DNA from: Oscillospiraceae bacterium
Lineage (GTDB): Bacteria > Bacillota > Clostridia > Oscillospirales > UBA929
Length of the DNA stretch: 11,913 nucleotides
Direction: 5' to 3'
Assembly: GCA_031271325.1 (NCBI GenBank)
Contig: JAISVY010000032.1
Location: forward strand, 1 to 11,913
Shown: piece by piece, positions 5,792-11,913 of the stretch
Numbering within the stretch: the stretch's first letter is position 1
Layout: each line of letters begins with the position of its first letter
Notes under the pieces: generated by a model
Told to the model about the DNA's origin: nothing
Databases searched by the model: none
The model's input: the letters and a program-made list of their open reading frames with translations, nothing else
Position numbers and translations under genes: made by a program

Positions 5792-6090
5792 GAGGCAATT
5801 CAAATTCCCTTTTCTTCCCTGAAAATAAGTAGATGAGTAAAAATCGCAAAGAGGAGCAATATAATACTAATAATGGTATAATATATGAAAATACTTTATT
5901 AGCAAACTAATATAATAAGCAAATATTTTGCCCCTGTCCGTGAGAAAACCGTTGCAATACATGAACATACAGGATGTCGTCAAATATGAGCGAAGAATTC
6001 TCAGGAATGAGAATTCTTCGCTCATATGGAATAATATAGCATTCTTGACAAGCAAATTTGAATCGAAGCCGGCATCAAAATATCGACATA
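5792..6090. other. AT-rich intergenic island, no gene
   Basis: The roughly 300 bp between the SRP promoter and the ttcA stop are strikingly AT-rich compared with the GC-rich genes on both sides, especially 5815-5935 and 6025-6115. No ORF has a ribosome binding site or family resemblance. It contains the perfect palindrome at 5984-6027 and a small hairpin at 5897-5912 (TATTAG/CTAATA). It may hold the ttcA terminator or be the remnant of an insertion. Confidence 0.6.
5984..6027. repeat. Perfect palindrome, 20-bp arms, GGAA loop
   Basis: The arm ATATGAGCGAAGAATTCTCA (5984-6003) is followed by a 4-nt spacer and its exact reverse complement (6008-6027). As RNA it would be a 20-bp hairpin with a tetraloop. 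There is no T run on either strand, so it is not a standard terminator. It lies 64 bp beyond the ttcA stop and could block exonucleases at the ttcA mRNA 3' end. It is unlike the GC-rich repeat families elsewhere in the window. Confidence 0.8.
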
Positions 6091-6918
6091 TCAGTAATAA
6101 TTCTCCAAAAAAATGTGCTCGGTTCCGCGTGACTTATAGCCGATAACCGTGTCTAAATTTACCATATGGATGCTTTGAAAAATGCGCTGCTCGACGCCGG
6201 GGTTGGCTTTTTTTAGGGTCTTAAGCAGTTCTTTTACTTCCTGACGCTTCGAGTCCCGCACGCCCCCCTCGCATTGCTCAGTGAACATACATGCGCATTG
6301 CAAGAACATTAGATCGTTATACCGCTTCCACGCCAGAATGTCGCCCTCGCGCACACAATAGAGGGGGCGGATAAGTTCCATCCCCGGAAAATTCGTGCTG
6401 CGCAGTTTCGGCATCATTGTCTGCACCTGCGCGCCGTACAGCATCCCCATCAGCACCGTCTCCACGACGTCGTTGAAATGGTGGCCCAGCGCGATCTTAT
6501 TGCATCCCAACTCCCGCGCGAAGTTGTAAAGGTGCCCGCGCCGCATCCGGGCGCACATATAGCAGGGAGAGCCGCGAAGACCCTCCACCACCGAGAATAT
6601 ATCAGAATCGCGGATCACCGCCGGAATCTCCAGCAAGGCGGCGTTATCCAGAATCTTTTGCCGGTTCTCCGGCGTATAGCCCGGATCCATCACCAAGAAA
6701 GACAGCTCAAACGGCACGTCGGTATGGCGGTGAAGCTCCTGCAACAGCTTCGCCAGCAGCATTGAATCCTTGCCGCCGGAGATACAGACGGCGATCCGGT
6801 CGTTTTCGCGAATCAGCTCATACCGCTTGACCCCGGCGATAAACGGGTTCCACAGTTCCTTACGGTACTTTTTATGGATGCTGCGCTCCACTGTCTGACA
6901 GCGCGTCAGTTCACGCAT
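6091..6918 (-). CDS. ttcA: TtcA-family tRNA 2-thiocytidine synthetase (PP-loop)
   Basis: A 275-residue PP-loop ATPase of the TtcA/TilS-like superfamily. TtcA uses ATP and a [4Fe-4S] cluster to thiolate C32 of tRNA. The PP-loop SGGKDS is at 47-52. A CxxC pair (Cys119, Cys122, in SPCYMCARMRRGHLY) and the later cysteines 208, 210 and 216 (QCACMFTEQC) could supply the Fe-S ligands. LGCNKIALGHHFNDVVET (137-154) is the conserved second nucleotide-site region. I chose ATG 6918 (MRELTRCQTVERSIHKKYRKE), which matches the usual beginning of clostridial homologues. The frame is open to ATG 7011, which lacks a ribosome binding site. ATG 6918 has only a weak SD, but overlaps the stop of a 36-codon ORF by a few bases, suggesting coupling. 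The exact tRNA substrate is not proven by sequence. Confidence 0.88.
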   Translation of the reverse strand: MRELTRCQTVERSIHKKYRKELWNPFIAGVKRYELIRENDRIAVCISGGKDSMLLAKLLQELHRHTDVPFELSFLVMDPGYTPENRQKILDNAALLEIPAVIRDSDIFSVVEGLRGSPCYMCARMRRGHLYNFARELGCNKIALGHHFNDVVETVLMGMLYGAQVQTMMPKLRSTNFPGMELIRPLYCVREGDILAWKRYNDLMFLQCACMFTEQCEGGVRDSKRQEVKELLKTLKKANPGVEQRIFQSIHMVNLDTVIGYKSRGTEHIFLENYY

Positions 6919-7021
6919 TGGCGCTATCACTCGGCGTGACCCTGATCGTGCGGTTATGCAAGGCGTGTTTCGCGATGCTCTCATATAAACGGGCGCCGTG
7001 CGGACTGTCATTCGCGGACAT
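6911..7021 (-). CDS. Possible 36-residue leader or small ORF
   Basis: ATG 7021 follows AGGAGG at ideal spacing, the best ribosome binding site near ttcA. It opens a 36-codon frame ending at TGA 6913-6911, overlapping the ttcA ATG at 6918 in the arrangement ATGCGTGA. The peptide (starts MSANDSPHGARLYESIAK, ends TPSDSANA) is hydrophilic, without cysteine or a membrane segment, and unlike any family I know. The SD overlaps the TAG stop of the membrane gene just upstream. It may be a real small protein, a leader peptide delivering ribosomes to ttcA by reinitiation, or a sign that the ttcA N-terminus was altered by frameshift. Confidence 0.45.
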   Translation of the reverse strand: MSANDSPHGARLYESIAKHALHNRTIRVTPSDSANA

Positions 7022-7032
7022 AAGCAACCCTC

Positions 7033-7332
7033 CTACAGAGCCTTCAAAACACCCAGTTTGAACAATACCAGCACCGTCAGTACCGCGAGGTTGCCCAGAA
7101 GCGAGAAGAACACCAGCGCATAGGAGAGGGTGAAAACCTTGAACCGCGCCCCGTCGTAGTTTTTCCGCGTACGCCGCCCGCGGAACCCTATCGCCGCCGC
7201 CGCCGTGACCGCGGTCAGCAGGACTTGCGCCGCCAGGCTCACATACTGCAGTGCTGGGGACGGCATATAGTTTGCCCACCAGAAGTAGTTGAAGAGTGAT
7301 GCCACTCCGGTAAAAATCGCGAGAATCAACAT
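7033..7332 (-). CDS. Small three-helix membrane protein
   Basis: A 99-residue protein, family not recognised. Three hydrophobic segments are clear: about 1-22 (MLILAIFTGVASLFNYFWWANY), 27-50 (ALQYVSLAAQVLLTAVTAAAAIGF) and 65-97. They are separated by a basic loop (RGRRTRKNYDGARFK, about 51-65), which by the positive-inside rule is probably cytoplasmic. I chose ATG 7332, with AAGG seven bases upstream; a TTG at 7335 would add one residue but leaves only four bases. It lies 11 bp before the 36-codon ORF and is likely co-transcribed with ttcA. No promoter is obvious in 7333-7415. Confidence 0.75.
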   Translation of the reverse strand: MLILAIFTGVASLFNYFWWANYMPSPALQYVSLAAQVLLTAVTAAAAIGFRGRRTRKNYDGARFKVFTLSYALVFFSLLGNLAVLTVLVLFKLGVLKAL

Positions 7333-7414
7333 CAATATACCTTCTTTCTGTAAATGAGAAGCTCTAAAAACTGCGCGGCATGTGGAAAATCCGCTCCGGT
7401 TTGAATATGAATCA

Positions 7415-7456
7415 CGGCAGTTAACAACGAACAGATAACAGTTAAGACGTGTAGGG
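7415..7456 (-). repeat. 42-bp inverted dispersed repeat, copy B
   Basis: Exact reverse complement of 502-543, about 6.9 kb away. It includes the four-heptamer tract (7416-7443, minus strand) and runs into the left edge of the branched palindrome at 7449-7509, so repeats and palindromes appear as one composite module. Confidence 0.85.
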
Positions 7457-7509
7457 GCGGGGTCATCCCGCCCGCAGGTATCACGGGAGGCAAAACGCCT
7501 CCCCTACAC
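7449..7509. repeat. Branched palindrome with two inner hairpins
   Basis: Outer arms GTGTAG (7449-7454) and CTACAC (7504-7509) enclose two hairpins. The first pairs GGGCGGG (7455-7461) with CCCGCCC (7467-7473) around GTCAT. The second pairs GGGAGGC (7485-7491) with GCCTCCC (7497-7503) around AAAAC. As single strand this folds into a three-way junction. It looks like a REP/BIME-type element; a partial second copy appears to follow at 7505-7545. Confidence 0.7.
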
Positions 7510-7581
7510 AGGATGACCCCGCCGCGCCACAGGCGCTCTACACAGGAGACGTTGTAACCGGCGTCGCGCCCTACGCGTCCT

Positions 7582-7595
7582 AATTGTCCATTGCC
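7582..7595 (+). repeat. Two-unit heptamer tract
   Basis: AATTGTC and CATTGCC, preceded by CCCTACGCGTCCT. This is a shortened version of the module at 502-543, where CCCTACACGTCTT precedes the heptamers. Confidence 0.5.
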
Positions 7596-7605
7596 GCAGG
7601 CGCTC

Positions 7606-7650
7606 GTTCGCCTGACAGGCGAACACGCAATTTTCAACACTTTGAAAATT
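7606..7650 (-). terminator. Tandem hairpins at activase 3' end
   Basis: Immediately at the activase stop, AATTTTCAA/TTGAAAATT (7629-7650) forms a 9-bp AT-rich stem with a 4-nt loop, its arm touching the TGA. Four bases further downstream GTTCGCCTG/CAGGCGAAC (7606-7624) forms a 9-bp stem around one base. Neither is followed by a T run on the minus strand. They may form an mRNA 3' end or terminator of modest strength, or be part of the repeat family. Confidence 0.4.
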
Positions 7651-10600
7651 CAATTCGCGGCGTTCGCCGCCGACAGCATCAGCTTGATCCGGTTGAGCTG
7701 GTTGACCTCCGACGCGCCGGGATCGTAGTCGATCGGCACGATGTTGGACTGCGGGAACAGCTCGCGCAGCTTACGGATCATCCCCTTGCCGGTCACGTGG
7801 TTGGGCAGGCAGGCAAATGGCTGGGCGCAGATGATGTTCGGCACGTTGTTCTCAATCAGCTCGATCATCTCGGCGGTCAGGAGCCATCCCTCGCCGCACT
7901 GGTTCGCGACCGAGAGCACCTGTGAGGCTTTCTCGGCCAGCTCATGGATCGAAGCCTCCGGCTGGAAGCGCTCCGAAGCGCGCAGCCACTTCTTCACGGC
8001 GTTTTCGTAGCGGTAAACCAGCCGGATCAGCAGGTTCATCACGGCGGCCGTAACCCCCGAGGTACCCAGAATCTCGTGCTTGATCACGTTGTTCAGGAAA
8101 CCGTACTGGAAGAACCCGATCAGCCCCGGCACAACCGCTTCAAACCCCTCGCGCTCGATCACGGCGACTGCGTTATTATTCGCGTCGGGATGGAATTTTA
8201 CCAATATCTCACCCACCAGCCCGACGCGCGGCTTGCGCGGCGCGTCCGTCAGCGGCAGAGCCTCAAAATCGGCGACGATCTTTTCGGCGGTCGCGGAAAG
8301 CGGCAGACCTCCGTTTTTTTCCAGAGCCTCCGCGCATTCGGAGAGCCACCGGCGGTAGAGCGCGTTGGCGCTGCCCGGCTCCAGCTCGTAAGGGCGTGTC
8401 CGCAGCAGCACGTTCTGCAGCAGGTCGCCCAGCACGAACGCTTTGAACGCGCCGTTGACCAGCGCCGGCGTCATCTTGACCCCGGAGTTTTTCTCCAATC
8501 CCGAAACCGAAAGCGCCACAACCGTCACCTGCGGCATTCCGGCCTCCCGCAGGGCGCGGCGCAGAAGGGCGACATAGTTGGTCGCGCGGCAGCCGCCGCC
8601 TGTCTGCGTTAAGAAGATAGAGGTGTTGTCGGGGTCATACTTGCCCGACAGCATCGCCCGCATCAGCTGCCCTACGACGACGATCGTCGGGTAGCACGCG
8701 TCGTTGTTGACAAAGCGCAGCCCCGTTTCGATGTCCTCGTGGCTGGTGGTTTTCAGGATATGCAAATCGTACCCGTCGTGCCGCAGCAGCGCTTCGATCA
8801 GCTCGAAATGCACCGGCGACATCTGCGGCGCGAGGATGGTGTGGGCTTTCTTCATTTCCGGGGTAAACTCGCGCCTCCGGTAGGCGTAAGTCCGGGAAGC
8901 GCCCGACGGGGAACGACCGAACCGCCCGGTCAGCGCCGCCGCGAGCGAACGCATCCGTATCCGCGCCGCGCCGAGCGAGTTGATCTCGTCGATCTTCAGC
9001 GCGGTATATATCTTGCCCGCCGAAGTCAGGATCTCCTGCACCTGATCGGTCGTCACCGCGTCCAAACCGCACCCGAACGAGTTGAGCTGCACCATTTGAA
9101 GGTTGGGGTGTCCCGTGACGAACGCCGCCGCGTCATAGAGGCGGGTGTGGTAGGTCCACTGGTCAAAAACGCGCAGCGGGCGCTGGACGGGCGCGAGATG
9201 GGCTACCGAATCCTCGGTCAGCACGGCAAAGCCCAGCGAGGCGACCATCCGGGGCAGACCGTGATGGATCTCCGGGTCTGCGTGATACGGGCGTCCTGCC
9301 AGCACCACGCCGGTTTTATGGTTCTCCTCCAGCCATCTGACCGTTTCCTCGCCCCGCCGCGCCATAAACGCGCGGAACGCGTCCATCTCGGCAAACCCCG
9401 CGTCGAGGGCGCGGCGCACCTTTCCGGGCGGTATCCGCCAGCGCTGCAATGTTTTTGTCAGGGTTTTCGCCATTTTGTCGCGGTGCGCGAGCGACAGAAA
9501 GGGTTTTAACAGCGTCGCGCCGGCTTTTCGGATGATGTCCATATTCGCGTCGATGACTTCCGGGTAAGACTGCACGATCGGGCAGTTGAAATGGTTGTTG
9601 GCCGCTTCGTTCTCTTTGCGTTCGTAAGCCACGCAGGGGTAGAAGAGGAATTCCGCCCCGCGCTTCAGAAGGTCGCGGATATGCCCGTGGGCGAGCTTTG
9701 CGGGGTAACAGACACTCTCGGAGGGGATGGTGGACATCCCTTCCTCAAACAGCGCGTGGTCACTCCCCCGCGAGAGCATGACAGAAAAACCCAGCTCGGT
9801 AAAAAAGGTGTGCCAGAGCGGATAGTTCTCGTACATGTTCAGCGCGCGGGGAATCCCGATCACCCCGTTCGGCGCGTCCGGCGGCGGCAGCGGCGCGTAG
9901 TCGAAGAGCCGCGCGTATTTTTCGTCCATCAGATTGGGCAGGGAGGAATCGGCTTCGCGCCCTTCCCCCTTCTCACAGCGGAAACCGCTGATTAGCCGCC
10001 GCCCTCCGGCAAAGAGCGAAATGGTCAGCTTACAGGCGTTGGTGCAGCCGCCGCAAGCTCTCTGTGTCACGCTTTCGGGTTGAATATCGTCTAAGCGGTC
10101 GGAGGTCACAACAGCGGAACGCGCTCCGGCGGTGTACGAATCGGACGCGATCAGCGCCGCGCCGTACGCGCCCATCAGTCCGGCGATGTCGGGACGGATC
10201 ACGTCCACGCCCGCCACCCGCTCAAAACAGCGCAGGATGGCGTCGTTATGGAAGGTGCCGCCCTGCACCAGAATGGTCTTCCCCATCTGTTCCGGCGACT
10301 GGAGTTTTATCACCTTAAACAGAGCGTTTCGCACGACCGAATAGGATAAGCCGCAAGAGATGTCCCCGACGCTCGCGCCTTCTTTCTGCGCCTGTTTGAC
10401 CCGCGAATTCATAAACACCGTGCAGCGGGTGCCGAGGTCTACCGGGTTTTCCGCGCTCAGCGCGCGTTCGGCAAACTCCTGCACCGACAGCCCCAGAGCC
10501 TCCGCAAAGGTCTGGATAAACGAGCCGCAGCCGGACGAACACGCTTCGTTCAGCAGCACCGAATCGAGCATCCCGTCTTTGATTCGCAGACACTTCATGT

Positions 10601-11876
10601 CCTGTCCGCCGATGTCGAGGATAAAGTCCACATTGGGGGCGAACGCCTGCGCCGCGCGGGTGTGGCAAACCGTCTCGATCTCGCCGCGGTCAGCCCGCAG
10701 CGCCGTCTTCAGGAGCTGCTCGCCGTAACCCGTGACCGTCACGCCGCCGATATAGGCGCTTTCCGGGAGGATGTTATAGATCTCGCGCAGCGCTTCGGCG
10801 GCGCGGGGCAGCGGCGCGCCCTCGTTCTTGCTGTAGTATGTATAGTAAATCTGACCGTCCCGCCCGGTCAGCACCGCTTTGATCGTGGTGCTGCCCGCGT
10901 CCACGCCGAGAAAGCAAGGTCCGGAGGGAATCTCCCCCCGCAGGGCTTTTGCTTGCGCGTGACGTTCGCGGAACGCCCGAAGCTCCTCTTCCGAGGAGAA
11001 AAGCGGTTCCATCCGGGGGATGTCCGCGTCGATCGCGCCCGCGTCCCGCAGACGCGGCGGCAGTTCGCTCACCGGCATCGCGGGCGCGTCCGCGCCCAGC
11101 GCCGCGCCCAGCGCGACGAACACCTCGGCGTGCTGCGGCGTGACAAATTCGCACCCCGCGTCCCGCAGCGTCCGTTCGAACGCCGCGCGAAGCTCCGACA
11201 TGTAGGTCAAAGGACCTCCCAAAAATACGACCCGCCCGGTGATCGGCTGACCGCAGGCGAGACCCGCGATTGTCTGGTTGACGACCGCTTGCAGAACCGA
11301 GGCGGCAAGGTCGGAGTGCCCCGCGCCCTCGTTCAGCAGCGGCTGCATGTCGCTCTTCGCGAAGACGCCGCAGCGCGAAGCGATTGAGTAGAGCGACGTA
11401 TAATCTTTCGCCAGTTCGTTCAGCCCGCTTGCGTCGGTTTGCAGCAGCGCCGCCATCTGGTCGATGAACGCGCCGGTGCCGCCCGCGCAGGTGCCGTTCA
11501 TCCGCTGACTGACCACCGGCTTCATAAAGGTGATCTTCGCGTCTTCGCCGCCAAGCTCGATCACGACGTCCGCGTCCGGCACAAAGCGCCGCACGGCGCG
11601 CGTACCCGCCACGACCTCCTGCGTAAACGGCAGTTTGAGCGCGGTGGCGGCGCCCAGCCCTGCCGAACCGGTCATACAAACCCGCGCCGAAATCTCCGGC
11701 AGGTCATCCGCCATTTCTTCAAACAACAGCGCCATCTCGCCCAGTATATCCGAGCGGTGGCGGCGGTAACGGCTGTACAAAATCGCGTCGTTTCCGTCGA
11801 GCAGCACAGCCTTGATCGTCGTGCTGCCGATGTCGATACCGAGGCGGTAGGTTTTATCTTCCTGCTTATTGCTCAT
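7650..11876 (-). CDS. Double-ATPase acyl-CoA dehydratase activase protein
   Basis: A 1408-residue member of the BadF/BadG/BcrA/HgdC ATPase group, normal length for the fused form found in anaerobes. Two ASKHA ATPase domains are seen: domain 1 with GIDIGSTTIKAV (13-24), GGEDAK (109-114), Cys130 (GTCAGGTGAF) and Cys169 (SRCGVFAKSD); domain 2 with GVDAGSTTIKAV (324-335), GGQDMK (423-428), Cys446 (EACSSGCGSF) and Cys485 (TRCTVF). In HgdC-type activators the matching cysteines hold a [4Fe-4S] cluster bridging a dimer. Next come a cysteine cluster CGGCTNAC (608-615), a DUF2229-like region (about 672-900, GIPRALNMYENYPLW) and a C-terminal dehydratase-subunit-like region with Cys936, Cys1061 and Cys1096. 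HgdC-type activators pass electrons to 2-hydroxyacyl-CoA dehydratases with ATP hydrolysis; the substrate of this fused type is unknown. ATG 11876 has GAGGAG 14 bases upstream, an unusually long spacing, but no better start exists. No dehydratase genes are in the window. Confidence 0.9.
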   Translation of the reverse strand: MSNKQEDKTYRLGIDIGSTTIKAVLLDGNDAILYSRYRRHRSDILGEMALLFEEMADDLPEISARVCMTGSAGLGAATALKLPFTQEVVAGTRAVRRFVPDADVVIELGGEDAKITFMKPVVSQRMNGTCAGGTGAFIDQMAALLQTDASGLNELAKDYTSLYSIASRCGVFAKSDMQPLLNEGAGHSDLAASVLQAVVNQTIAGLACGQPITGRVVFLGGPLTYMSELRAAFERTLRDAGCEFVTPQHAEVFVALGAALGADAPAMPVSELPPRLRDAGAIDADIPRMEPLFSSEEELRAFRERHAQAKALRGEIPSGPCFLGVDAGSTTIKAVLTGRDGQIYYTYYSKNEGAPLPRAAEALREIYNILPESAYIGGVTVTGYGEQLLKTALRADRGEIETVCHTRAAQAFAPNVDFILDIGGQDMKCLRIKDGMLDSVLLNEACSSGCGSFIQTFAEALGLSVQEFAERALSAENPVDLGTRCTVFMNSRVKQAQKEGASVGDISCGLSYSVVRNALFKVIKLQSPEQMGKTILVQGGTFHNDAILRCFERVAGVDVIRPDIAGLMGAYGAALIASDSYTAGARSAVVTSDRLDDIQPESVTQRACGGCTNACKLTISLFAGGRRLISGFRCEKGEGREADSSLPNLMDEKYARLFDYAPLPPPDAPNGVIGIPRALNMYENYPLWHTFFTELGFSVMLSRGSDHALFEEGMSTIPSESVCYPAKLAHGHIRDLLKRGAEFLFYPCVAYERKENEAANNHFNCPIVQSYPEVIDANMDIIRKAGATLLKPFLSLAHRDKMAKTLTKTLQRWRIPPGKVRRALDAGFAEMDAFRAFMARRGEETVRWLEENHKTGVVLAGRPYHADPEIHHGLPRMVASLGFAVLTEDSVAHLAPVQRPLRVFDQWTYHTRLYDAAAFVTGHPNLQMVQLNSFGCGLDAVTTDQVQEILTSAGKIYTALKIDEINSLGAARIRMRSLAAALTGRFGRSPSGASRTYAYRRREFTPEMKKAHTILAPQMSPVHFELIEALLRHDGYDLHILKTTSHEDIETGLRFVNNDACYPTIVVVGQLMRAMLSGKYDPDNTSIFLTQTGGGCRATNYVALLRRALREAGMPQVTVVALSVSGLEKNSGVKMTPALVNGAFKAFVLGDLLQNVLLRTRPYELEPGSANALYRRWLSECAEALEKNGGLPLSATAEKIVADFEALPLTDAPRKPRVGLVGEILVKFHPDANNNAVAVIEREGFEAVVPGLIGFFQYGFLNNVIKHEILGTSGVTAAVMNLLIRLVYRYENAVKKWLRASERFQPEASIHELAEKASQVLSVANQCGEGWLLTAEMIELIENNVPNIICAQPFACLPNHVTGKGMIRKLRELFPQSNIVPIDYDPGASEVNQLNRIKLMLSAANAAN

Positions 11877-11913
11877 TGTTCGCTGTTCTTCTCCTCGCTT
11901 GCGATAGGTCTGC

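Larger units (their letters stand above)
7333..7649. other. Repeat-filled intergenic region
   Basis: The roughly 317 bp between the activase stop and the small membrane gene contain no supportable gene. From right to left they hold two hairpins just after the activase stop, a heptamer pair at 7582-7595, further palindrome fragments (7510-7545), the branched palindrome at 7449-7509 and the 42-bp repeat at 7415-7456. The makeup mirrors the 241-543 region. Confidence 0.7.

Noticed and set aside
5897..5912. TATTAG/CTAATA hairpin as the ttcA terminator
   Set aside because: Only six AT-rich pairs and a broken T run; too weak to call.
5867..6055. 62-codon minus-strand ORF in the AT-rich island
   Set aside because: No ribosome binding site; it reads through the perfect palindrome and resembles no family. 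Open frames of this length are expected in AT-rich DNA.
5928..6146. 72-codon plus-strand ORF crossing the palindrome and ttcA 3' end
   Set aside because: Overlaps the conserved ttcA C-terminus on the other strand and has no supporting signal.
7332..7640. 102-codon minus-strand ORF in the second repeat cluster
   Set aside because: Its codons are the repeat elements themselves; there is no SD.
7944..8612. 222-codon plus-strand ORF opposite the activase 3' half
   Set aside because: Antisense shadow with Arg/His/Gln-rich low-information composition; the activase frame is clearly coding.
10774..11679. 301-codon ORF within the activase gene
   Set aside because: Arg/Gly/Ala-rich out-of-frame shadow of the conserved activase ATPase domain, caused by high GC.

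Overview
The window looks like a chromosomal segment from a fairly GC-rich member of the Clostridia, probably an Oscillospirales/Ruminococcaceae-type gut anaerobe. This is inferred from three things: the order SRP RNA, dnaX, ybaB, recR; a Bacillus/Clostridia-type long SRP RNA; and a giant double-ATPase acyl-CoA dehydratase activase typical of strict anaerobes. No identity search was possible.

Layout. Positions 1-688 hold no confident gene. They contain clustered palindromes, two identical hairpins and degenerate 7-bp repeat tracts, and end in a promoter. Plus strand 689-2019: rsmE (16S rRNA m3U methyltransferase, TTG start), then a six-helix membrane protein, ending at a 12-bp hairpin (2086-2118) shared with the convergent operon. 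Minus strand 5791 down to 2244: a sigma70-type promoter, the SRP RNA, a six-helix membrane protein of unknown function, dnaX (TTG start), ybaB/ebfC and recR, apparently one transcript. Positions 5792-6090 are an AT-rich island with a perfect 20-bp-arm palindrome. Minus strand 7332 down to 6091: a three-helix membrane protein, a possible 36-codon ORF with a strong ribosome binding site, and a TtcA-family PP-loop tRNA thiolase. Positions 7333-7649 are a second repeat cluster, which shares an inverted 42-bp copy with the first. Minus strand 11876 down to 7650: a 1408-residue acyl-CoA dehydratase activase-like protein that begins 37 bp from the window edge.

How the parts relate. rsmE and ttcA products modify RNA. 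DnaX is the clamp-loader ATPase; YbaB and RecR are DNA-binding/repair proteins encoded with it in many bacteria. The SRP RNA leads this operon with no room for a terminator before the next gene, so RNase processing of a long terminal helix probably releases it. dnaX carries an A AAA AAG slippery heptamer in its linker, with a -1 frame stop 27 nt downstream, as in E. coli dnaX, and would give a 403-residue gamma form. No mobile element, CRISPR array or defence system was recognised. The least explained items are the SRP-RNA/membrane-protein arrangement, the 36-codon ORF, the AT-rich palindrome and the repeat families.
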